Assembly (NCBI GenBank): GCA_016209995.1
Contig: JACQVC010000511.1
Coordinates: 1 to 11,494, forward strand
Reading direction: 5' to 3'
Source: Gemmatimonadota bacterium
GTDB lineage: Bacteria; Gemmatimonadota; Gemmatimonadetes; Longimicrobiales; Gaopeijiaceae
Length of the DNA: 11,494 bases
Position 1 is the stretch's first letter. Each line of letters begins with the position of its first letter. Positions 1 through 5,203 of the stretch are shown here, one piece after another. The position numbers were made by a program, and so were the translations under genes. Under the pieces are notes generated by a model. The model searched no databases. It saw nothing but the letters and a program-made list of their open reading frames with translations, and was not told where the DNA came from.

Positions 1-229
1 ACTTTGAAATACTAATCCTCCGTGTTTCTCCGCGTCTCCCTACCCCACGCAACGTTTCGTTAGCTCCCACACCACCTCCGTCCTCCCCCCTTTCCACCCC
101 TCATCCCCTCCCCTTCGCTGACCTTCGCTTCGCTACGGTTGCGTGGGGACCCCGGTCCGCGTGAGACGTAGTTTGCTCGTCACGTCCATGACCAATGACA
201 ACTAACGTCCTCTATCGATCATCTGCCTC
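1..229. other. Non-coding left end with G-quadruplex motif and repeats
   Basis: No convincing gene is seen here. The stretch follows the 3' end of the sigma-54 activator gene, which is on the minus strand. It holds three repeats of the CTCC(GYG) type at 18-39, a nearly purine-free tract at about 64-116, an 11-bp perfect inverted repeat (CCCCACGCAAC at 43-53, GTTGCGTGGGG at 138-148), and a short GGACC-CC-GGTCC hairpin at 147-158. Neither arm is followed by a clear T-tract, so no standard intrinsic terminator can be called. The base composition is unlike the neighbouring genes. Confidence 0.6.
85..113 (-). other. Putative G-quadruplex motif downstream of the activator gene
   Basis: On the minus strand, four runs of at least four G (complements of 110-113, 105-108, 97-100 and 85-90) are separated by loops of 1, 4 and 6 nt. 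This satisfies the usual G3+N1-7 quadruplex rule. The motif lies about 115-145 nt past the activator stop codon, on the transcribed sense strand, so it could act at the mRNA 3' end. Seen directly as a motif; folding and function are inference. Confidence 0.5.
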
Positions 230-1240
230 CTACTCGACGGGGTGCCGTTTCGCGTCGAGACCGTACTCCGCGATCTTGGCGCGCAGCGTATTCCTGGCCA
301 TCCCCAGCTCTGCGGCCGCCCGGCTCTTGTTTCCTCGCCAGCGCTCCAGGGTGCTCAGGATGCGGGATCGCTCCTCCGCCCGGCTCCCGAAAAACGAGTA
401 GCGGGGACGCTCCGGCGAGGTGGCCGCCAGGCGCCGGCTCGTGAGGACGGCTTCCAGGTACTCCCTGTCGATGACTCGTTCGTCGGCCAGCAGACTGGCG
501 GACTCGAGCGCATGCGCCAGCTCGCGCACGTTGCCCGGCCAGTGGTATTCGCGGAGCAGTTCACGGGCCGCAGCGGTCAACTTCGGCGCCACGACGCCGC
601 GCGTGCCCTCGAGCTGGCAGAGGAAATGGTCGATGAGAAGCGGGATATCCTCCGTCCTTTCGCGCAGCGGGGGGAGCGTGCAACGCAGCACCGCGATCCG
701 ATGGTAGAGGTCGCGGCGGAAGCTGCGCTCGCTGGTCGCCAGCTCGAGATCCCGTCCCGTGGCCGCGATGATGCGCACGTCCACGCGGTGAACGCGCTCG
801 TCACCCACCCGGCGAACTTCCCGGTCCTCCAGCACCACGAGCAGTTTGGCCTGCAGCGGTAGCGCCAACTCACCCAGCTCGTCCAGAAACAGCCCGCCGG
901 TGTGCGCCTGCTCGAACAGGCCGCGATGCGTGTCCAGGGCTCCGGTGAACGCACCGCGGCGATGCCCGAAGAACTCGCTCTCGAACAGGCTCTCGGGCAC
1001 TCCCGCGCAATTCACGCTCACGAGCGGCCGCGTGCCTCGGCGACTCGCGCGATGGATCGCCCGGGCCAGCAATCCCTTGCCGGTTCCGGTCTCGCCGGTG
1101 ATCAGCACGGGGGCATCGACCTCGGCCGCCCGGGCGGCGAGCTGCCGGACCGCGGCCATCGCACGGCTCCGGCCGATCAGCTCCGGGAAACGGTCCGTAC
1201 CGCAGAGCAGTACGTTTTGGCCTTGTCGGTCGTGGACCAT
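230..1240 (-). CDS. Sigma-54-dependent transcriptional activator without a sensory domain (AAA+ plus Fis HTH)
   Basis: A 336-residue activator of the NtrC family that would remodel RNA polymerase-sigma-54 at -24/-12 promoters using ATP. Visible motifs are Walker A GETGTGKG (49-56), the sigma-54-contacting loop GAFTGA (96-101), Walker B GGLFLDE (115-121), the arginine-finger segment FRRDLYHR (174-181), PPLRER (190-195), the sensor II segment WPGNVREL (234-241), and a Fis-type helix-turn-helix (about 293-328). Only about 20 residues precede the AAA+ domain, so there is no receiver, PAS or GAF domain. ATG 1240 is the first start after an in-frame stop, although no good Shine-Dalgarno is seen. 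Sensor I reads AATGRDL instead of the usual AATNRDL, and Walker A ends in Gly instead of the usual Glu. It lies 189 bp downstream of the symporter in the same orientation, which makes that gene or a nearby one a possible target. Confidence 0.93.
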   Translation of the reverse strand: MVHDRQGQNVLLCGTDRFPELIGRSRAMAAVRQLAARAAEVDAPVLITGETGTGKGLLARAIHRASRRGTRPLVSVNCAGVPESLFESEFFGHRRGAFTGALDTHRGLFEQAHTGGLFLDELGELALPLQAKLLVVLEDREVRRVGDERVHRVDVRIIAATGRDLELATSERSFRRDLYHRIAVLRCTLPPLRERTEDIPLLIDHFLCQLEGTRGVVAPKLTAAARELLREYHWPGNVRELAHALESASLLADERVIDREYLEAVLTSRRLAATSPERPRYSFFGSRAEERSRILSTLERWRGNKSRAAAELGMARNTLRAKIAEYGLDAKRHPVE

Positions 1241-1429
1241 GTGAGCGACATTGGCAGCGGGCTCGGCGTCGGCCTCACCCGTGCTCGAAACGCGTTGACT
1301 CCCACACTGTATGCCGATGGTTGGACCGCGAGCCGGGCGTTACCATGAGCGTTCGGGCCGCGTTGGGGGATGGGGTGGGCTCGGGCACTGAAGTGTGGGG
1401 GGACCGAGGACTGGACGGCGTCGACTAGC

Positions 1430-2896
1430 TCACGCTTCACCCTCCACGCGATAGAACGGCGCCCACTTTTCGCGTGCGGGCGCCGTGGTCAACAGGCTCA
1501 CTACGACCAGCGTGAAGACGCTGGCGAGCAGCGCCGGGATCACCGGATCGACGGCGCCGAGCCCCGCCGGATCCAGCCGCGGCTGAACGGCGAACTCCCA
1601 CCCCAGGGTGACCGCCATCCCGGCCGCAACCGAAGCCGCGCCACCCGCCGGCGTGGCGCGCTTCCAGAAGAACGCGGCGAGCACGGCCGGGGTGATCCCA
1701 GCCCCGTACATCGTGTACGCGTAGAGCGCGGCCTGCAGGACGTTGGGGAACCAGGTGACCTGCGCGTACGCCCAGATCCCCAGGCCGACCACCACGGCCC
1801 GTAACATCCAAAGCGTGTGCCGAGGCGAGCGCTCCGGGCGCACGAAACGGATCCAAACGTCGTGAACCAGGTTCGTCGCAGGCGTGAGCAGGAACGAATC
1901 CGCCGTGGAGACGATGATCGCAGCCACCGCCGCCAGGAGGAGAGCGCCTATCCACGGATGGAGCGTGCTGACGATCATGTGCGGGATGACTACCTCGCTG
2001 GCGCTGCCGGTCGCTTCGATCTGGGGGTACAGTTCGGCGAGGTTCGGGTACAGCGCCCGACCCGTGACGCCAATGATTACGATGGCTGTCTCGATGACGA
2101 CGACTCCGATGATCCAGCCGACCATGGCGCGCGCCGCTACGCCCGCGCTGCGGGCGCTGAAGAAGCGGCCGTACATGTTCGACTCGCCCAGCAACAGGAA
2201 GAGCGTCGGCAGGAACAGATTCGGGACGCCCACTCCCGACGCTTCGCCGTTGAACGGCCGGAAATGGTCCGGTCCCACCCGCGTCGCGATACCGCTGAAA
2301 CCGCCCGCGTCGCCGACCACGACCACGGCGGTGACCAGAAGCCCCACGGTCAGGATCACGCCGTTCACCAGGTCCGTGTAGGCCACCGACAACATTCCCG
2401 CCAGCGCCGTGTAGGCGATGACGAACAGCGCGGTGATGGCGATCCCTACCTCGACGTCGACGCCCGCGACCAGCTGCAGCACCATGCCGCCCGCGCGAAA
2501 CTGGTAGCTCGTGATCACCGTGTAGGCGATGACCGTCACGATCGTCCCGAGAATGCGAGCGGCCGCGTTGTATCGCGTCTCGAGGATGTCGGGGACCGTC
2601 ACAGCGCCCAGCCGCCTCGCCCGCGCGGCGATGAGTGAAACGATCAGAATTCCCAGCCACGCGCCCGACGGCCCCCACAGCGCCGCGAAACCGACGCGCC
2701 AGGACAGACCGGCAGAGCCGATGATCGAGCCCGAGCCGATCCAGGTGGCCAGGAGCGTACCCACGAGCACGGTGACGCCCAGCGAACGCCCGGCCACCAT
2801 GAAGTCCTCGCCCGTGCGCACCCGGCGAGCGAGCCACGCGCCCACTCCCACCAGACTGAGCAGGTAGACAAGGATCGTGAGCAGGTAGACGTTCAT
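1430..2896 (-). CDS. Sodium:solute symporter (SSS family)
   Basis: A 488-residue polytopic inner-membrane transporter with about 13 hydrophobic segments, expected to import a small solute driven by sodium. Family signs are the N-terminal segment with EDFMVAGRS (30-38), the glycine/serine-rich TWIGSGSIIG (51-60), SNMYGRFFSARS (239-250), and the STADS motif (330-334), which corresponds to the Na2 sodium-site helix of the LeuT-fold SSS transporters. Length is normal for the family. The frame opens 36 bp earlier at a GTG (2932), but ATG 2896 is preferred because it starts immediately before the first membrane helix and has GAGG upstream. The substrate cannot be read from sequence. It is upstream of the sigma-54 activator and downstream of infA, all on the minus strand. 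Confidence 0.93.
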   Translation of the reverse strand: MNVYLLTILVYLLSLVGVGAWLARRVRTGEDFMVAGRSLGVTVLVGTLLATWIGSGSIIGSAGLSWRVGFAALWGPSGAWLGILIVSLIAARARRLGAVTVPDILETRYNAAARILGTIVTVIAYTVITSYQFRAGGMVLQLVAGVDVEVGIAITALFVIAYTALAGMLSVAYTDLVNGVILTVGLLVTAVVVVGDAGGFSGIATRVGPDHFRPFNGEASGVGVPNLFLPTLFLLLGESNMYGRFFSARSAGVAARAMVGWIIGVVVIETAIVIIGVTGRALYPNLAELYPQIEATGSASEVVIPHMIVSTLHPWIGALLLAAVAAIIVSTADSFLLTPATNLVHDVWIRFVRPERSPRHTLWMLRAVVVGLGIWAYAQVTWFPNVLQAALYAYTMYGAGITPAVLAAFFWKRATPAGGAASVAAGMAVTLGWEFAVQPRLDPAGLGAVDPVIPALLASVFTLVVVSLLTTAPAREKWAPFYRVEGEA

Positions 2897-2937
2897 CGCC
2901 GCGGCGCCTCGGCTGCTCGCGGGGGCGCGCACGCGGG

Positions 2938-2953
2938 CGCCCGGGATACGCCA
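2938..2953 (-). promoter_or_regulatory. Possible -24/-12 (sigma-54) promoter of the symporter
   Basis: On the minus strand TGGC followed by the right spacing gives the invariant GG-N10-GC, about 40 bp upstream of the symporter ATG. The TT expected before the final GC is missing, and such matches arise by chance in GC-rich DNA. The main support is context: a sigma-54 activator gene lies directly downstream of the symporter. Confidence 0.2.
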
Positions 2954-2973
2954 GGGGACAGGGAAGAACCCAC

Positions 2974-3007
2974 GCGGACGGTGAGCACGCCGTTCAGCGT
3001 CGTCCGC
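2974..3007 (-). repeat. Inverted repeat between infA and the symporter
   Basis: Arms GCGGACG (2974-2980) and CGTCCGC (3001-3007) pair perfectly. An inner ACGC/GCGT pair (2987-2990, 2997-3000) extends the stem past a 6-nt bulge. It could be the infA transcript terminator, although only a mixed T/C stretch follows on the minus strand, or a protein-binding site upstream of the symporter. Confidence 0.45.
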
Positions 3008-3043
3008 ATCGGGGAGTGGGAGCGCTCAGGTGTGCGCGAGAGT

Positions 3044-3259
3044 CTACTTGTAACGGTACGTAACGCGGCCGCGGCTGAGATCGTACGGCGACAGCTCGAC
3101 TTTCACGCGATCGCCGGCGAGGACGCGGATATAGTGCTGGCGCATCTTGCCGGAAAGGTAGGCCAGCACTTCGTGACCGTTCTCGAGCTCAACCCGGAAC
3201 GTCGCGTTCGGGAGGACTTCAGTTACGGTGCCCTCGATCTCGATTGCTTGCTTCGCCAC
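3044..3259 (-). CDS. infA: Translation initiation factor IF-1
   Basis: A near-canonical IF-1: a single OB-fold (S1-type) protein that binds the ribosomal A site and helps IF-2 and IF-3 in start selection. The family signature runs through the whole protein: [20 protein letters not shown], the [17 protein letters not shown] block, and the terminal [18 protein letters not shown] 3259 gives [10 protein letters not shown] and 71 residues, close to the usual 72. An in-frame TTG at 3280 would add seven residues with no homology to the family and no Shine-Dalgarno. The gene stands alone: no rpmJ, rpsM, rpsK or secY flanks it, unlike the copy in spc/alpha-type clusters. The next minus-strand gene downstream is the symporter, 147 bp away. 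Confidence 0.96.
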   Translation of the reverse strand: MAKQAIEIEGTVTEVLPNATFRVELENGHEVLAYLSGKMRQHYIRVLAGDRVKVELSPYDLSRGRVTYRYK

Positions 3260-3305
3260 CGTCGCTGGTTCGCTCTCCAAGCGTTGAATCCGTCAGCGAC
3301 TTACC

Positions 3306-3335
3306 ATACTAGGCCCGCTGCGCGGGAGCAACCAA
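3306..3335 (-). promoter_or_regulatory. Candidate promoter of infA
   Basis: On the minus strand a TTGGTT (-35, 3330-3335) is followed after 18 bp by TAGTAT (-10, 3306-3311), about 47 bp upstream of the GTG start. Each box matches the sigma-70 consensus only partly. A small inverted repeat (CCCGC/GCGGG) fills the spacer. Confidence 0.35.
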
Positions 3336-3463
3336 AAAAACAGCGCCGTGTCTTGGCCGGCTCTGGCCGATGACGTAGCGTAGTAGGAATATCCGCTGCA
3401 GAAAGGAATTGGCCGCACGCCGTCGCACGCGACACGAGCGGGGCGGCGAAACGGAGTAGTCCG

Positions 3464-3685
3464 ATGGCCCAGGGCTTTACGGCGGAGGAACGGCGCGCGC
3501 TGATTCGCGATCTGCGGGAGCGGTCGCACGCCGACTGTCCTGCTTGTGGGGGGCCGCTCTCACAGGCGCCCGTGCCGCCCCAACCCGATCTGGCTTACGT
3601 GCGCGAGCGAATCTGGATCACCTGTGCCGCGTGCGGCCGCAGCGCCGTCGTGGACCGCGGCGAGATCGGACCCGTCAAGCCGTGA
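3464..3685 (+). CDS. Small zinc-ribbon protein of unknown function
   Basis: A 73-residue cytoplasmic protein starting at ATG 3464 with a well-placed GGAG seven bases upstream. Two CxxC knuckles (Cys25/Cys28 in CPACGG and Cys54/Cys57 in CAACGR) are 25 residues apart, the spacing of a zinc ribbon that binds one zinc ion. The N-terminal ~20 residues are a charged helix. There is no membrane segment or signal peptide. I do not recognise a named family. It is divergent from infA, with 183-204 bp between starts depending on the infA start, and convergent with the desaturase. Role unknown; zinc ribbons of this size often bind nucleic acid or act as protein-binding modules. Confidence 0.8.
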   Translation: MAQGFTAEERRALIRDLRERSHADCPACGGPLSQAPVPPQPDLAYVRERIWITCAACGRSAVVDRGEIGPVKP

Positions 3686-3728
3686 CTGCAACCTGAGCGG
3701 CCGCCGCTAGGGCAACCGCCACCTCAGC

Positions 3729-4910
3729 TCACGCGCCCGCGCCGGCGCTTTTCGCGGGTTGGATCCGGGCCGCGGCTTCACCCACGGTCTCCCCGACCTT
3801 ATCCTTCGCCCGCTCGATCGCCGCCCGGGCCTGATCGCGGGCATGCTCGAGTAATGCCCAGGCCTGCTCGAACTCGTCGTAGGCGTCCGCTCGCGCGCGC
3901 TCCAGAACGGCTCGCGCCTGGTCACGCGCGGCGTCGAGCCGCATACGGGCTTGCTCCAACTCCTCGTGGACATCGGCTCTGGCGCGCTCGAGGCGTCCTC
4001 TCACGTGGTCGAGCTCGTTGCGCGCGTCCCGCCAGACTCGCTCGAAGGTCGCTGCGGCGACCACCTTGCGCCGCTGCAGCTCGGCACTCGCGCGATCCAG
4101 GCTCCCGGACACGGAATCGACGACGATATCCCGATAGTACTTCGCCGCGAATTCCTGGGCGCCGATGGTACGGGCGTAGATGACATCGGCCAGCTTGAAC
4201 AGCGAGAGCAGCTTGATATACACCCATCCGATATCGAACTCCCACACACGCGCGCGGAAGTTCGCGGAGCGCGGATCCGCGTGATGGTTGTTGTGCAGCT
4301 CCTCTCCGACCACCCAGAATCCGAACGGGTAGATGTTCCGGCTCTCGTCCTTCGTATCGAAGTTGCGGTAGCCGAGCGCGTGGCCGATGCCGTTGATCAC
4401 ATTGCCGAGCATGGGCATCCAGATGATCATGCCGGTCCACACCAGCAGGCCCAGAACCACGCCGAACAGGTACATGTCGAGGAGCGCCATCCCGACGACG
4501 CCGAAGAACGTCAGACGCGTATAGACGTTGCGCTCGACCCAGTCATCCGGGCAACCCTTCCCGTACTTGTCGAGCAGCTCGGCATCCCGCGTGGCGCGAC
4601 GGTAGAAGAACACCCCGCCCAGCACGATCCACCAGAAGCCCTCGACCAGCGGCGAATGAGGATCGCCCTCTCGGTCCGAGAAGGCGTGATGCTTGCGGTG
4701 CACGGCCACCCATTCGCGGGTCACCATACCCGTGGTCAGCCAGAGCCAGAAGCGCATGACGTGCTCGACCAGCGGGCGGAACTTGACGCCGCCGTGCGTG
4801 GCCGAGCGGTGCAAGTACAGCGTCACGCAGATGTTGGTGAGATGGCCAAGGACGAGCAGGTAGAGGACGGGGACCCACCAGGGGTGGGCAAGGGCGCCGT
4901 AACCGGGCAT
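3729..4910 (-). CDS. Membrane fatty-acid desaturase, DesA type, with repeated C-terminal helix
   Basis: A 393-residue di-iron integral membrane desaturase that would insert a cis double bond (probably delta-9) into acyl chains, altering membrane fluidity. The histidine boxes are intact: HRSATH (34-39), HRKHH (71-75) and EELHNNHH (203-210), with the additional GIGHALGYRNFD (174-185) typical of this type. Hydrophobic segments lie at about 12-33, 50-65 and 135-170. From memory it resembles Pseudomonas DesA (phospholipid desaturase), which also has a long helical C-terminus. Residues 270-383 here are strongly charged and alpha-helical, with a 29-residue repeat at 307-335 and 336-364 and a partial third copy after. 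ATG 4910 has no evident Shine-Dalgarno. Upstream lie a 12-bp palindrome and an intrinsic terminator, suggesting leader control. Confidence 0.93.
   Translation of the reverse strand: MPGYGALAHPWWVPVLYLLVLGHLTNICVTLYLHRSATHGGVKFRPLVEHVMRFWLWLTTGMVTREWVAVHRKHHAFSDREGDPHSPLVEGFWWIVLGGVFFYRRATRDAELLDKYGKGCPDDWVERNVYTRLTFFGVVGMALLDMYLFGVVLGLLVWTGMIIWMPMLGNVINGIGHALGYRNFDTKDESRNIYPFGFWVVGEELHNNHHADPRSANFRARVWEFDIGWVYIKLLSLFKLADVIYARTIGAQEFAAKYYRDIVVDSVSGSLDRASAELQRRKVVAAATFERVWRDARNELDHVRGRLERARADVHEELEQARMRLDAARDQARAVLERARADAYDEFEQAWALLEHARDQARAAIERAKDKVGETVGEAAARIQPAKSAGAGA
3819..3992 (-). repeat. Tandem 87-bp repeat in the desaturase C-terminus
   Basis: Two adjacent 87-bp units (3906-3992 and 3819-3905) encode 29-residue copies beginning LERARAD and ending ARDQARA. 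A degenerate third start (IERAKDK) follows. The DNA copies are roughly 70% identical by eye, so the duplication is old or maintained by selection on the protein. Confidence 0.85.
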
Positions 4911-4916
4911 GTATTG

Positions 4917-4928
4917 GACTCGCGAGTC
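4917..4928. promoter_or_regulatory. 12-bp perfect palindrome just upstream of the desaturase start
   Basis: GACTCGCGAGTC, six bases before the desaturase ATG. As DNA it is operator-like; as RNA it would fold at the ribosome-binding region, where no Shine-Dalgarno is visible. Function is inferred. Confidence 0.4.
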
Positions 4929-4932
4929 GGGG

Positions 4933-4973
4933 AAAAAAGAAAGGGACCGCAGCGAACCACGGCTGACGGTCCC
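4933..4973 (-). terminator. Strong intrinsic terminator or attenuator ahead of the desaturase
   Basis: Read on the minus strand, GGGACCG (4967-4973) pairs with CGGTCCC (4943-4949). After a single bulged T, CAGC pairs with GCTG, giving about 11 bp with an 8-nt loop. The T-tract TTTCTTTTTT (4942-4933) follows directly. It ends any minus-strand transcript 23 bases before the desaturase ATG. No minus-strand gene lies just upstream, so it either ends a non-coding RNA or attenuates the desaturase leader. An alternative pairing of GCGAA (4975-4979) with TTCGC in the loop would compete with the terminator stem. Confidence 0.8.
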
Positions 4974-4981
4974 GCTTCGCC

Positions 4982-4988
4982 TATACTA
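4982..4988. promoter_or_regulatory. Overlapping -10-like boxes in the divergent region
   Basis: The only AT-rich stretch in this gap outside the terminator T-tract and the segment near 5161-5185 reads TATACT on the plus strand (4982-4987) and TAGTAT on the minus strand (4988-4983). No good -35 box is found at 16-18 bp on either side, so the direction is undecided. Confidence 0.3.
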
Positions 4989-4993
4989 AAACA

Positions 4994-5148
4994 TGCCAGC
5001 GGCTGCCCGCAGATGCAAGTCTGGCGGTGGCGAGGCTGGCGGGCCTGGCGGTAGCGAGCCCCACGCCCCGGGCCACCAGTGGCAACGAACCGTGCCCTGC
5101 GGCAGGCCGCGATGATCAGGCGGTGGATTGTCCGCCCAGGATCATGCG
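4994..5148. other. Structured intergenic block, candidate ncRNA or leader
   Basis: There is no coding signal. Long inverted repeats fill the block. GCGGCTGCCCGCAG (4999-5012) pairs with CTGCGGCAGGCCGC (5097-5110) over 13 bp with two bulges. A second hairpin at 5108-5148 has 14 bp: CGC, ATGATC and GGCGG arms with an 8-nt loop and a small internal loop. GCCAC/GTGGC lies at 5072-5083. A direct repeat CTGGCGGTRGCGAG occurs at 5021-5034 and 5045-5058. On the minus strand it would end at the terminator at 4933-4973; on the plus strand it would be a ~210-nt leader of the barrel gene. It matches no RNA family I can recognise. Confidence 0.4.
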
Positions 5149-5185
5149 TCCATCCTTCCGTGTAGCTAAACGAACAATTGCAAAG

Positions 5186-5195
5186 CTTCGCGAAG
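5186..5195. promoter_or_regulatory. 10-bp palindrome touching the barrel-gene ribosome-binding site
   Basis: CTTCGCGAAG directly precedes and overlaps the AAGGA used by GTG 5204. Its core TCGCGA is shared with the palindrome ahead of the desaturase. Confidence 0.3.
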
Positions 5196-5203
5196 GACGA
5201 GGA

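Noticed and set aside
1437..2837. 466-residue open frame overlapping the symporter in another minus-strand frame
   Set aside because: The translation is Arg/Gly/His-rich low complexity and has no membrane helices, whereas the overlapping symporter frame has clear family motifs.
3340..3365. Possible terminator before infA on the minus strand (T7 run at 3334-3340)
   Set aside because: The stem before the T-run is only about 4-6 bp with a bulge, so it is too weak to call.
5021..5050. Two-quartet G-quadruplex on the plus strand
   Set aside because: The G-runs are mostly only two bases long, common in GC-rich DNA; the inverted repeats explain the region better.
3951..5054. Long open frame on the plus strand opposite the desaturase
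   Set aside because: It is the antisense of a gene with intact histidine boxes. Its product is Asp/His/Glu/Arg-rich with no domain, as expected from GC-rich antisense codons.
5072..5100. GCCACTG on the minus strand, as in cobalamin riboswitches
   Set aside because: The B12 box and the other conserved segments of that riboswitch are absent, and neither flanking gene is an evident cobalamin gene.
4933..5160. 6S, SRP, RNase P or tmRNA gene
   Set aside because: None of the sequence hallmarks of these RNAs could be found on either strand, so only a generic structured-RNA call is made.
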